Below, in pieces: positions 52,918-62,547 of a stretch of 64,000 bases of DNA. The DNA is from Flagellimonas hadalis (GTDB lineage: Bacteria > Bacteroidota > Bacteroidia > Flavobacteriales > Flavobacteriaceae), in NCBI RefSeq assembly GCF_007785775.2, contig NZ_VNIK02000004.1:62001-126000 (forward strand), written 5' to 3'. Both the position numbers and the translations under genes were made by a program. A model generated the notes under the pieces. The model did no database searches, was not told the origin of the DNA, and saw only the letters and a list, made by a program, of their open reading frames with translations. Numbering within the stretch: the stretch's first letter is position 1; each line of letters starts with the position of its first letter.

Positions 52918-54420
52918 ATGTCAGATGTTTTAAAATCTACTGGAGGCAAACCTAAGTTCAGACATCCAAGAGGATTGTATGTGCTGTTTTCCGCCGAAAT
53001 GTGGGAGCGCTTTTCATACTACGGTATGCGAGCCATCCTCATTTTGTTCATGACCACTGATGCCGCTCAAGAGGGTCTTGGCCTGACCACCGAAACCGCT
53101 GGTGCCGTTTATGGACTTTACACTGCCTCGGTTTATTTGATGACTTTGCCAGGAGGCTGGTTGGCAGATAATATTTTTGGCCAGCGAAAAGCAGTTTTTT
53201 ATGGAGGTGTCCTGATTATGATAGGCCATTTGATTTTGGCCATTCCTGGCTCCCCGATGATATTTTTCACTGGACTTGCTTTTGTGGCCTTAGGTACCGG
53301 GTTATTGAAAGGAAACATCAGCACCTTGGTCGGTGAACTTTATGAAAATGAAGATGGTGCCAAACGAGATGCCGGATTCTCTATTTTTTATATGGGAATC
53401 AACTTAGGGTCTTTTGTGGGGCAGATACTGGTTCCCCTTTTGGCGGAATACAACTGGCATTTAGGTTTTGGATTGGCCGCTGTGGGAATGTTGTTGGGAC
53501 TTATTTCCTATAAATTTTTTGCTCCAAAATATTTGGGGGATATAGGGATGGTTCCTAAGGTCAAACAATTGGAAAAAACTGGAAAAACCAATAAAAAGGG
53601 TACCTATGCGATAGTTGCCTTTGTTCTGGTTCTTTTGGTAGTTCTTCAATTCACAGGAAGTATAGATGTAACCACGGCAACTGGTATTGCCCAAGCTTTG
53701 GGGCTTATCATTGTGGTGATCACCATGGGATATTTTCTCAACATCCTTTTCAATGGAGGGCTCTCCGTTCCTGAAAAGAAAAAGGTGTCCGTAATATTCA
53801 TTCTTTTTGTGGGAATTGCCATTTTTTGGTCGGGCTTTGAACAGGCAGCATCATCTTTGAATCTGTTTGCACGCGATTTTACCGATCGATTTATAGGAGG
53901 CTGGGAAATGCCTGCAGGGATGTTGCAATCCTTCAATTCCGGTTTCATCATCATTTTTGCTCCCATTGTAGGGGCCATTTGGGTGAAATTGGCAGCTAGG
54001 AACATTAATATCAGGACCCCGTTTAAATTTGCAGTCGGACTAATTTTACTTGGATTGGGATTTTGGGTAATGGTTGAAGCTGCCCATGTTGCTGCCAGCG
54101 GTGCCAAGGCAGGTATGTTTGCTTTGATACTTACCTATTTCTTGCATTCCATTGGAGAATTGACCATTAGTCCCGTGGGGCTCAGTGCAACCAGTAAATT
54201 ATCCCCCCGAAAATATTTGGGCCAAATGATGGGTATATGGTTTGTTGGGGCTGCTTTGGGCAATCTGATTGCTGGACTTATCGGAGGCAACTTTGACCCC
54301 GAAAATGTGCTTGAAATGCCAAATATTTTCCTCAACGTAGTTTGGGTTTCGGTTGGGGCCGGATTGATATTCTTTGCAGCCAGTCCGTTCATCAAAAAAT
54401 GGATGGGAGACGTTACCTAG
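52918..54420 (+). CDS. POT family proton-dependent di/tripeptide transporter
   Basis: 500 aa, about 14 hydrophobic segments. The family signature includes the proton-coupling ExxERF-like motif (AEMWERFSYYGMRAIL) in helix 1. PTR2 motif FSIFYMGINLGSF follows. Directly downstream of the S9 peptidase. Ends in 8-bp convergent overlap with comEC. Confidence 0.93.
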   Translation: MSDVLKSTGGKPKFRHPRGLYVLFSAEMWERFSYYGMRAILILFMTTDAAQEGLGLTTETAGAVYGLYTASVYLMTLPGGWLADNIFGQRKAVFYGGVLIMIGHLILAIPGSPMIFFTGLAFVALGTGLLKGNISTLVGELYENEDGAKRDAGFSIFYMGINLGSFVGQILVPLLAEYNWHLGFGLAAVGMLLGLISYKFFAPKYLGDIGMVPKVKQLEKTGKTNKKGTYAIVAFVLVLLVVLQFTGSIDVTTATGIAQALGLIIVVITMGYFLNILFNGGLSVPEKKKVSVIFILFVGIAIFWSGFEQAASSLNLFARDFTDRFIGGWEMPAGMLQSFNSGFIIIFAPIVGAIWVKLAARNINIRTPFKFAVGLILLGLGFWVMVEAAHVAASGAKAGMFALILTYFLHSIGELTISPVGLSATSKLSPRKYLGQMMGIWFVGAALGNLIAGLIGGNFDPENVLEMPNIFLNVVWVSVGAGLIFFAASPFIKKWMGDVT

Positions 54421-56449
54421 TAGCTTTTGGTATATCAGCATTAAAATCAAAATATCCCTTTTCACCCGTGTAGTGGAAAGGGATTCCTTTTTGGGCACAG
54501 GTCTTTTTCCAGCGTAGCACCACATTTTTGTAATTGCTGCCATCAGCCAAGATCATTTTGGGCCCAATGGAATCCAACAACCGCCCCAGATTGATTTTTG
54601 GCGACTGGGTGAGCAACACATAATCGGGCTGCTTTTCCAAAGGAAATAGCCCAAGGCTGTCCATGATGTAGAGCCTTTTTTGGCCCATCAGATAACTGTT
54701 TTTGAGTGGTGACAGGGTCGTGTTTTGGATGCGCTCCGCAACAGCATAGTCCAAGGCCAGACTTCCCAGATTGGTAGTGTCGGTGGACAAGATCTTGAGG
54801 TTTCTACCCGTTTGGTGAAGCAAAACCGTGTTTCGTGATTTGTGCGCAAGGACCAATGCTTCTTTTTGCTGCAGTTGGGTCTCGTTCCAAATGTTCCAAA
54901 CTTGAAAGACCATGATTCCGCCAAAGAATACCAAGCCCATTTTCCATTTGGGTCTGGACAGAAAAGTGACCAAGGCTATCGCAATGAAATAGCCCAGCAC
55001 CAGTTGCACAGCATCGAACGGAATGTCCTTGATAATAAAACTTTCTTGGCGTGCCACCCACCCCACAATCGAATTCATCATCCTGATGGTCCAGTTGAAT
55101 CCATCGACCAAAAAAGCGGGGAGCAGATCGGCCAATGCCAATGCAATGACCAAAACTCCCAGGCCCAATATCAATCCCAAAAAAGGGATGATAAGCAGGT
55201 TGGAAACAAAGAATAGGGCGGGAAACTGGTGAAAATAGAACAAACTGATGGGCAACACGCCCAATTGGGCCGCAACGCTCACCGAAAGTAACTGCCACGT
55301 TTTTCGGATGACGATATTTTCCGGAAACCAGAACCGTTGCAGTTTTGGATAGATCCAAACAATGGCGAAAACCGCCGCATAGCTCATCTGGAACCCCACT
55401 TGGAACAGGAACAATGGTTTCACCAGCAATATGGTCAATATGGAAAGTGCAATGATATTGAACGAGTTGGTGGGACGGTTGAGGGACATGGAGTAGGCCA
55501 GAAAGGAAAACATGGTCACCGCACGCACAATGGAAGGGGACAGGCCCGCAACAAAGGCGTACGTCCAAAGTAACAAAACGATCACGACCAGTTTCAAGGT
55601 TTTGCCTTTAGGCAAACGTTCCAATGGGGTCAAAAGAAATTGAAGCAACAGCAGGAGAATGCCCACATGGAGTCCGGAAACCGCCAAGATATGGACCGCA
55701 CCCGCATTTTTATAGTTGTCATAGGTGCTTTCGGAAATATCGTCCCGTTGGCCCAGCAAGAGGGCTTGGATCACTGCGAGCTCATCGCCCCCGAAATTTT
55801 CTTTCTTCAATTTTGAAATGATGTGCTCCCTGAATCCTTGGGCTTTGCCCAAAAGTGTAGGGGATGGATTTTTTTCAATGACAATGGATTCAAGATTGGA
55901 CCTGATCTGATGATAGACCCCTTGCTTTTCCAGATAGTCCTTGTAATTGAACTGATATGGGTTCAAGGGCGGTTGGATGGTCTCTGGCCTCGAAAGCACG
56001 AACACTTCATCATCTACCCTGAGCTTGGTCCTTCCCGAATCCGAAGGAAGCACCAAGAGTATGCTCCCCTGTTTTTCTTCTTCCCCCACTAAATTCACTT
56101 GGGCAATATAGCGCTGGGTATAGGGATTGGGTTTGAGTACCTCCCTCACCTTTAGGTGCCAGAGGTTTTTCTTGACCAGATCTTGGTCGGAATAATGGCG
56201 CGGCATACCATTCGATGTTGCCATTCCAACAACGAAGATTCCCAGACACAATGAAGTTGCCATGGTCTCCAGCTCAAAATACGGGAACCCTTCCCTAGGT
56301 TGTCTTTTGCCCGTCCAAAAAAGAACGGATAGCAAGAGCACCAAACAGGTCAAGGGCACGAGCGGTACGACATCGGCATAAAAACCGATCACAATGCCCA
56401 AAATGACCCACAGTGTGAGTTTAATGGACACAAAATTGAGTTGCTGCAC
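54413..56449 (-). CDS. comEC: ComEC/Rec2-family protein
   Basis: 678 aa. An N-terminal OB-like DUF4131 region (about 90-210) and a Competence domain with many helices, including QALLLGQRDDIS and AVSGLHVGILL (about 225-260). The C-terminal metallo-beta-lactamase-like domain seems degenerate, lacking HxHxDH. Starts at GTG 56449, overlapping the NlpC stop by 1 bp. It forms the inner-membrane channel for DNA uptake. Confidence 0.9.
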   Translation of the reverse strand: MQQLNFVSIKLTLWVILGIVIGFYADVVPLVPLTCLVLLLSVLFWTGKRQPREGFPYFELETMATSLCLGIFVVGMATSNGMPRHYSDQDLVKKNLWHLKVREVLKPNPYTQRYIAQVNLVGEEEKQGSILLVLPSDSGRTKLRVDDEVFVLSRPETIQPPLNPYQFNYKDYLEKQGVYHQIRSNLESIVIEKNPSPTLLGKAQGFREHIISKLKKENFGGDELAVIQALLLGQRDDISESTYDNYKNAGAVHILAVSGLHVGILLLLLQFLLTPLERLPKGKTLKLVVIVLLLWTYAFVAGLSPSIVRAVTMFSFLAYSMSLNRPTNSFNIIALSILTILLVKPLFLFQVGFQMSYAAVFAIVWIYPKLQRFWFPENIVIRKTWQLLSVSVAAQLGVLPISLFYFHQFPALFFVSNLLIIPFLGLILGLGVLVIALALADLLPAFLVDGFNWTIRMMNSIVGWVARQESFIIKDIPFDAVQLVLGYFIAIALVTFLSRPKWKMGLVFFGGIMVFQVWNIWNETQLQQKEALVLAHKSRNTVLLHQTGRNLKILSTDTTNLGSLALDYAVAERIQNTTLSPLKNSYLMGQKRLYIMDSLGLFPLEKQPDYVLLTQSPKINLGRLLDSIGPKMILADGSNYKNVVLRWKKTCAQKGIPFHYTGEKGYFDFNADIPKATR

Positions 56450-57009
56450 TATAGGATACGCATCGCCTTCACAAAAGCGTGGTTCCAGTACCCTTCCCGT
56501 AATGAGGATACCAGAACGCCCCGAGAGGTCGTGGCGTGGATGAACTGTATGTCATCGCCGTCCACTTCCACCACAAGGCCCACGTGGTTGATGCGTTTTC
56601 CTGTTTTTGAGGTCTGAAAATAGAGCAGATCGCCTTTTTGCACGTCTTCCACCCTTATTTTTTGGCCTTCTAGGGCCATCTGATGAGAAGCTCGCGGAAA
56701 AGGGATGTCGTTTTCCTTTAAGGAAACATAAACCAAACCAGAGCAGTCCATGCCCTTATTGGTGGTGCCCCCATACTTGTACCGGGTTCCTGAAAAAGTC
56801 ATCGCAGTGGAGATGATGGCCTCGGCCTTATCATTTTTTCGTTCATCCTTTTTCCGCTCTTCCTTTTTGGGTCTGGGTACGGAGATGGTGTTTTCGGTGG
56901 ACCCCTCTACCGAAACGGTTCGGGTCTTGCTGTAGGTTCGTTTCTTTTTACCGGGACCACAGGCCGTAACGGTAAAAATCAATAGTAAGATTATGGTTTT
57001 TCGTAACAT
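56449..57009 (-). CDS. NlpC/P60 (C40) cell-wall peptidase lipoprotein
   Basis: 186 aa. Lipobox VTAC (Cys17), then a basic Lys/Glu linker, then the NlpC/P60 domain. Catalytic Cys in GMDCSGLVYVS, His in NHVGLVVEV, and a third polar His in FIHATTSRGV. It cleaves peptidoglycan stem peptides. One-base overlap with comEC. Confidence 0.92.
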   Translation of the reverse strand: MLRKTIILLLIFTVTACGPGKKKRTYSKTRTVSVEGSTENTISVPRPKKEERKKDERKNDKAEAIISTAMTFSGTRYKYGGTTNKGMDCSGLVYVSLKENDIPFPRASHQMALEGQKIRVEDVQKGDLLYFQTSKTGKRINHVGLVVEVDGDDIQFIHATTSRGVLVSSLREGYWNHAFVKAMRIL

Positions 57010-57042
57010 CCAAGAATAGATTTACTTTCTTGGATGATAAAA

Positions 57043-58155
57043 CTACGCATTTTCAACGATTAATCGGGCGGCCAATTCACTAGCCCCCTCTCCGCCCAAT
57101 TTTTCTTTAAGCAGTTTGTAATCGAAAAGGATGCGCTCACGCTGGGGACCTTCAATGATCTTGGAAAGTTCTTTTTGAAGATTTTTTGTTGTCAATTCAC
57201 TCTGAATCAATTCCTTGACAACCTCTCGACCCATGATGAGGTTGACCAGGGATATATAGTCCAAAGTGATGATGCGCTTTGCAATTTGGTAGGAAATCCA
57301 GTTGCCTTTGTAGCAGACCACCTGGGGAATGCCAAAAAGAGCGGTCTCCAAGGTCGCTGTTCCGCTGGTGACCAATGCGGCATGGGAATGCTTGAGCAGG
57401 GTATAGGTCTTATTGGAAACATAGTTCACAGTGTCCCCTTTCAGGAATGGAACATAGAAATCATCGGAAAGGCTCGGTGCCCCTGCAATGACAAATTGGT
57501 GGTCGGGAAAATCTTTTTTGACCGATAGCATCACGTCCAACATCTTCTGGACTTCCTGTTTTCTGCTGCCGGGAAGCAGGGCTATGATGGGTTTGTCGGG
57601 GTCCAGATTGTTTTCCTTTCTAAAAGTTTCATTATCCTGAAGCGGGGTGCTCGCTATGGCATCGATCAAAGGGTGGCCTACAAAGTGGACGGGATAGTTG
57701 TGCTTTTTCCCATAAAAATCCTTTTCAAAGGGAAGGATCACATACATGGCATCAATGTCCCGCTTGATTTTTTTGATCCGGCCCTCCCTTGAGGCCCAGA
57801 TTTGGGGCGAAATGTAATAATTGGTCTTGAATCCATTTTCCTTGGCCCATTTGGCTATCCGAAGGTTGAACCCTGAAAAATCGATAAAAATAACCACATC
57901 CGGGCTGAACTTCTTGATGTCCTCCTTGCAGTAGGCAATGTTTTTAAAGATGGTGGGAATGTTCTTGATCACCTCCAGAAAACCCATAAAGGCCATGTCC
58001 TTGTAATGTTTGGCCAATTCGCCTCCGGCCTTTTGCATCAGATCACCGCCCCAGCAACGGATTTCGGCCGATGGGTCTTCCTTCTTCAAGGCCTTGATGA
58101 GGTTGGACCCATGCAGGTCCCCAGATGCTTCGCCGGCTATGATGTAATATTTCAT
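57043..58155 (-). CDS. lpxB: Lipid-A-disaccharide synthase
   Basis: 370 aa. GEASGDLHGSNL at the N-terminus, IDFSGFNLRIA near 91, LLPGSRKQEV near 194, and the UDP-sugar site SGTATLET near 265. It joins UDP-diacylglucosamine and lipid X, so the organism makes lipid A. Confidence 0.95.
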   Translation of the reverse strand: MKYYIIAGEASGDLHGSNLIKALKKEDPSAEIRCWGGDLMQKAGGELAKHYKDMAFMGFLEVIKNIPTIFKNIAYCKEDIKKFSPDVVIFIDFSGFNLRIAKWAKENGFKTNYYISPQIWASREGRIKKIKRDIDAMYVILPFEKDFYGKKHNYPVHFVGHPLIDAIASTPLQDNETFRKENNLDPDKPIIALLPGSRKQEVQKMLDVMLSVKKDFPDHQFVIAGAPSLSDDFYVPFLKGDTVNYVSNKTYTLLKHSHAALVTSGTATLETALFGIPQVVCYKGNWISYQIAKRIITLDYISLVNLIMGREVVKELIQSELTTKNLQKELSKIIEGPQRERILFDYKLLKEKLGGEGASELAARLIVENA

Positions 58156-58246
58156 GGGTAAGTGTCAAATTCAAATTGAAACATCAAGTTCAAAATTAAA
58201 TTCCGGTAAGGCCTATTAACGTTGAACTTGTTCTTGGACTTTTTGG

Positions 58247-58534
58247 TCAAGACATCACTTTATACAATAGGATAATCAGGGCAGTGACCAAGGTGGCCAA
58301 CATGACTCCTCTTGCCCTAAGGTCCCGTTTGATGCGCAGAAAGCCAAAAAAGGCAATCAGGTTCAAGATGGCTCCCAGTGCCAAGAGACTGCCAATGTGT
58401 CCTTGGCTTACGGCCGCATTGAAGGTGTCCACGATGCCCAGGTCCGAAAATATCAGTATGTAAAGCAATGTGCCAAAGGTGTTTGCAATGATGCCTACGA
58501 TAAAACCGATCAAAATCTCTTTATTCTTGCCCAT
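58247..58534 (-). CDS. Small membrane protein between surE and lpxB
   Basis: 95 aa with about three helices (7-29, 48-64, 74-92). Start overlaps the surE stop region by 14 bp, so it is co-translated. Family is not recognised. It is conserved in position in flavobacteria as far as I can recall. Confidence 0.75.
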   Translation of the reverse strand: MGKNKEILIGFIVGIIANTFGTLLYILIFSDLGIVDTFNAAVSQGHIGSLLALGAILNLIAFFGFLRIKRDLRARGVMLATLVTALIILLYKVMS

Positions 58535-59303
58535 TTAAGTTCCAGTTGTTGATTTGTGGTATGGCATGATGTGCCGTTAGGTCAAATTGTGTGGGAACAA
58601 TCGATATATAGCCCTGGGCCAAGGCCCATTCGTCCGTGTCCTCTCCTTTGTCCAATAGTTCAAACTCCCCGGTGAGCCAATAATAGTCCTTCCCAGAGGG
58701 GCTAGTGCGCTTATCAAACTGCTCTTTCCAATTGCCCCTGGCCTGTCTGCAGATCTTGATGCCCTTGGGAGCTGTCTTGGTCTTGGGAATGTTCACATTG
58801 AGCACGGTTCCCTTGGGAATCCCGTTGGTCAACGCCTCCGAAACTATTTTTTTGATGGCCCCCAGCGATGGTTCAAAGTCGGCTTCCCAAGAATAGTCGC
58901 ACAGGGAAAAACCTATGGCGGGAATTCCCTCGATGCCTGCCTCGATGGCAGCGCTCATGGTGCCTGAATAAATCACATTTATGGATGAATTGGACCCATG
59001 GTTGATGCCGCTCACACAGATGTCCGGCGTTCTGTCCAAAATGACCCGAAGGGCCAGTTTTACACAATCGGCGGGAGTGCCGCTACAACTGTATTCAATG
59101 GGGGCACCTTCCTTTTGGTCCACCACTACTTTTTTGGAAAAAAGGGTGCTGTCCACCGAGATGGCGTGCCCCATGCCCGATTGGGGGCTGTCCGGGGCAA
59201 CCACGACCACATCGCCCAGTTCCTTCATGGTACGTATCAAGGCCCTGAGCCCTGGGGCGGTTATTCCATCATCATTGGTGACCAGTATGAGCGGTTTTTC
59301 CAT
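58521..59303 (-). CDS. surE: 5'/3'-nucleotidase SurE
   Basis: 260 aa. Metal-binding LVTNDDGITAPGLRAL at the N-terminus, VAPDSPQSGMGHAIS near 36, SGTPADCVK and GINHGSN. It removes phosphate from nucleoside monophosphates and is a survival factor in stationary phase. Confidence 0.95.
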   Translation of the reverse strand: MEKPLILVTNDDGITAPGLRALIRTMKELGDVVVVAPDSPQSGMGHAISVDSTLFSKKVVVDQKEGAPIEYSCSGTPADCVKLALRVILDRTPDICVSGINHGSNSSINVIYSGTMSAAIEAGIEGIPAIGFSLCDYSWEADFEPSLGAIKKIVSEALTNGIPKGTVLNVNIPKTKTAPKGIKICRQARGNWKEQFDKRTSPSGKDYYWLTGEFELLDKGEDTDEWALAQGYISIVPTQFDLTAHHAIPQINNWNLNGQE

Positions 59304-59507
59304 TTCATATAATTATTGGCATAAAAATACGTTTTTCAAAAGGATATGAAGCCCTGGTCGTTTAACAAAAAATTAAAACCTCCATACAGAACTGGCATGG
59401 TTTTTTCTGTATCTTAGGGAATTCGTACAAGTAGAAACGACGGATGACGTAATGAAGATTTGACGGTATGAGGTCAGATAATTTCGCTCCCGAATAAAAC
59501 CATATTT

Positions 59508-61679
59508 ATGAAAAAGAACTTCATCTTGGCACTTTTGGTAATTCTTGTGGCAGTAGCCTCTTGTAGTTTTACCAATAAGTCCTTCGAAAATGATGACAAG
59601 GACAAGTTATTACTGGAATTGATTACTTATGTTTTGGAGAGGGGACACTATGAGCCCAAGGATTTGAACGATAGTTTCAGCTCCAATGTATTTGATGATT
59701 TCATCGATATCATGGACCCCACAAAAAGATATTTCCTTGAAAGTGATGTCAAGGAATTTGAAAAGTACCGCTTCATGATCGATGACGAGATCAAGAACAC
59801 CGACATCACTTTTTTCAATGTAGTGTACCAACGTTTGATGGTCCGTATGGAAGAGGCCAAGGTAATTTACAAAGAAGTACTTTCCGAGCCTTTTGACTAT
59901 ACCGCGAATGAAACCATCAATATCGATTATGCCGACCAAGAGTTTGCCTCCAACAAAAAGGAACTTAAGGAACGTTGGAGAAAGCAGCTCAAGTACAACA
60001 CCTTGACCGTTTTTCAGGACAAGATAGAGAACAGGATTTCCGATGCAGCTGACAATGCAGATGCCGCAAGCGATTTTTCTTTGGCATTCAGCGATATCCC
60101 TGGAACAGTGGATAAGGCCCTTACCGAGGAAGAGGCCAGAGAGGTGACAGAGACCACTTTGGACGAGTACTTCGATTTTGTTGATGACCTCGAGAGAAAG
60201 GATTGGTTTGTGCAGTACCTCAATACCATAGTGGAGGAATTTGATCCCCACACCTTCTATTTTGCACCCGATGAAAAGGAGAAGTTTGATATTGGGATGT
60301 CAGGTAAGTTTGAAGGGATAGGTGCCAGGTTGCAGAAAAAGCCCGAAGGCGCCAAAATTGTCGAAATCATATCAGGTGGTCCTGTCTGGAGAGATCAGAC
60401 CCTAGAAGTGGGCGATGAGATATTGAAAGTGGGACAAGAAGGTGAAGAGCCCATCAACATTGTGGGAATGCGCCTGGACGACGCCATAAAACTGATCAAG
60501 GGACCTAAGGGCTCCGTGGTGGACCTTACCGTCAGAAGAGTGGACGGGACCATTGAGACCGTTTCCATCACCAGGGATGTCGTGGAGCTTGAGGAGTCTT
60601 ATGCAAAATCAGCCACCATAGATAGTGATGACATTAGATACGGTTTGATCAATCTTCCAAAATTCTATGTGGATTTTGAGGATTACACCGAACGCAATGC
60701 TGCCACCGATGTGGCCATGGAAGTCGAGCGTTTGAAAGAAGCAGGTGCGGAAGGCATCATTTTGGACCTTAGGGACAATGGAGGGGGTTCCTTGAAGACT
60801 GTAGTGGAAATGGCGGGACTGTTCATCAAGGATGGCCCAATTGTGCAGGTCCGCTCTTCTGGACAGCGCAAAGAAATCCATGAGGATAAGGACGAACGTA
60901 TCCAATGGGATGGCCCGTTGGTGATATTGGTGAACGAATTGTCCGCATCCGCCTCAGAGATTTTGGCAGCCGCCATGCAGGACTACAAAAGAGCGGTCAT
61001 TATCGGAAGCAAACAGACCTTTGGTAAAGGAACCGTGCAAAATGTGATTCCATTGGACAATATCGTTCGAAGCAATGAGCATGGAGATCTTGGGGCCATT
61101 AAGTTGACTACGCAAAAATTCTATAGGATCAATGGGGGCTCTACCCAGTTGGAAGGTGTCAAAAGTGATATCGTTGTCCCGGACCGATACAGTTATATCG
61201 ACCTAGGCGAAAGGGACCAACAGAACCCATTGGGCTGGGATAAGATCACCCCTGCAGATTATAAGGTGTGGGATGGTTATATCGATTTTGAGACTGCCGT
61301 GGAAAACAGCAAGAAACGAATGGCCAACAATGAACAGATCAAATTGATAGAGGAAAACGCAAAATGGATCAAGGAGCAACAGGATGAAAATGTGATTCCT
61401 TTGAGTTATGATGCCTATGTGAAAAAGGCGGATGAAGCCAAAAAGCGTTCAGATAAGTTCAAGAGCCTAAGGGATTACGATTCCAAACTGTCCTTCGGTT
61501 CACTCAGGTATGAAACCGAACTCTTTGTTCAGGACTCCGTACTTAGGGAGAAAAGGGACAGATGGCACAAGGAACTGGCCAAGGACATTTATGTGGAAGA
61601 GGCCGTGAATGTGCTGAAGGATCTTCATATGAACAACATTAAAAATGGAGAAAGAAAACTGGCCAGCGTAAAAGGATGA
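59508..61679 (+). CDS. Carboxy-terminal processing protease (Prc/Tsp type)
   Basis: 723 aa. Signal with VASC (Cys19), so a lipoprotein. A long N-terminal helical domain (DUF3340-like split) precedes a PDZ domain (about 260-350) and the S41 protease core. The catalytic serine is in ELSASASEIL and the lysine in GSKQTFGKGT. C-terminal helical extension. It degrades or trims periplasmic proteins. Followed by a strong terminator. Confidence 0.93.
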   Translation: MKKNFILALLVILVAVASCSFTNKSFENDDKDKLLLELITYVLERGHYEPKDLNDSFSSNVFDDFIDIMDPTKRYFLESDVKEFEKYRFMIDDEIKNTDITFFNVVYQRLMVRMEEAKVIYKEVLSEPFDYTANETINIDYADQEFASNKKELKERWRKQLKYNTLTVFQDKIENRISDAADNADAASDFSLAFSDIPGTVDKALTEEEAREVTETTLDEYFDFVDDLERKDWFVQYLNTIVEEFDPHTFYFAPDEKEKFDIGMSGKFEGIGARLQKKPEGAKIVEIISGGPVWRDQTLEVGDEILKVGQEGEEPINIVGMRLDDAIKLIKGPKGSVVDLTVRRVDGTIETVSITRDVVELEESYAKSATIDSDDIRYGLINLPKFYVDFEDYTERNAATDVAMEVERLKEAGAEGIILDLRDNGGGSLKTVVEMAGLFIKDGPIVQVRSSGQRKEIHEDKDERIQWDGPLVILVNELSASASEILAAAMQDYKRAVIIGSKQTFGKGTVQNVIPLDNIVRSNEHGDLGAIKLTTQKFYRINGGSTQLEGVKSDIVVPDRYSYIDLGERDQQNPLGWDKITPADYKVWDGYIDFETAVENSKKRMANNEQIKLIEENAKWIKEQQDENVIPLSYDAYVKKADEAKKRSDKFKSLRDYDSKLSFGSLRYETELFVQDSVLREKRDRWHKELAKDIYVEEAVNVLKDLHMNNIKNGERKLASVKG

Positions 61680-61702
61680 TCAGTTTGTAAAGAATGGAAA
61701 GG

Positions 61703-61726
61703 ACCGACCCTTTAGGGTCGGTTTTG
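61703..61726 (+). terminator. Terminator after the processing protease
   Basis: ACCGACCC and GGGTCGGT form a perfect 8-bp stem with loop TTTA, then TTTTG and TTTTT. Confidence 0.9.
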
Positions 61727-61749
61727 TTTTTCTATAAACCCGACCAAGA

Positions 61750-62547
61750 TTGAGAGCGAAGACCCTATACAGTATATTGATCGTTGTCTGCATCATTGGC
61801 TTTTGGCTGTTTGAGAATTTTTACACCCCAGACACTTACCCAAACCCGCAGAGTACTGGAACTCCAGAAGTAGAAATGGATTATTTGCCCAGTTCCACTA
61901 CAGGGGAAGTGATCAACCATGAATTCTATACCCTTTCCTATAGTGAACCCCACGAACAAGCGGAGTGGGTGGTCTATGAACTCAAAAAAAGCCATTTGAC
62001 CAATGATGACCGGAAACGGCCCTATTTTATTGAAGACCCCAAAGTGTCAACCAAATCAGCGGATTGGCGGAACTATAGGGGCTCAGGCTACGATAGGGGA
62101 CACCTTTGTCCGGCGGGTGACAGGCGGTTTTCGGAACAGGCGTATAACGAGACCTTCTACACCAGCAACATCAGCCCGCAGGACAGGGAGTTCAATGCTG
62201 GGGTATGGAACCGGTTGGAACAGCAGGTCCGCAATTGGTGCAGAACATATGGGGACCTGATCGTCATCACTGGTGGAGTGCTGGAAGAAGGATTGGAAGA
62301 GATCGGGGATGAGGATGTGGATGTGCCCAGAGCGTTTTATAAAATAGTCCTTCGGAAAGAGGGGGAGCAGGTGAAGGCCTTGGCCTTTTTGATGGACGCA
62401 AGGGAAAGTCAAGCTCCTCTGGATACTTTTTTGGTGCCCATAGCCACTTTGGAAGTGCGGACAAGGGTGGATTTTTTTCAGAAACAGCCCCAATCTTGGC
62501 AAGACCGGGTCGAGAAAACAATCGATGCTTCGGGTTGGGACTTTTAG
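61750..62547 (+). CDS. Secreted DNA/RNA non-specific endonuclease (His-Me finger)
   Basis: 265 aa. Starts at TTG 61750 (MRAKTLYSILIVVC); no ATG gives a signal-anchor N-terminus. Catalytic motif YDRGHLCPAGDRR (about 115-127) matches DRGH nucleases; the metal-binding Asn is in FYTSNISPQ followed by GVWNRLEQQ. Likely extracellular or periplasmic. Close behind a strong terminator, so it may need its own promoter. Converges with rodA (4-bp overlap). Confidence 0.9.
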   Translation: MRAKTLYSILIVVCIIGFWLFENFYTPDTYPNPQSTGTPEVEMDYLPSSTTGEVINHEFYTLSYSEPHEQAEWVVYELKKSHLTNDDRKRPYFIEDPKVSTKSADWRNYRGSGYDRGHLCPAGDRRFSEQAYNETFYTSNISPQDREFNAGVWNRLEQQVRNWCRTYGDLIVITGGVLEEGLEEIGDEDVDVPRAFYKIVLRKEGEQVKALAFLMDARESQAPLDTFLVPIATLEVRTRVDFFQKQPQSWQDRVEKTIDASGWDF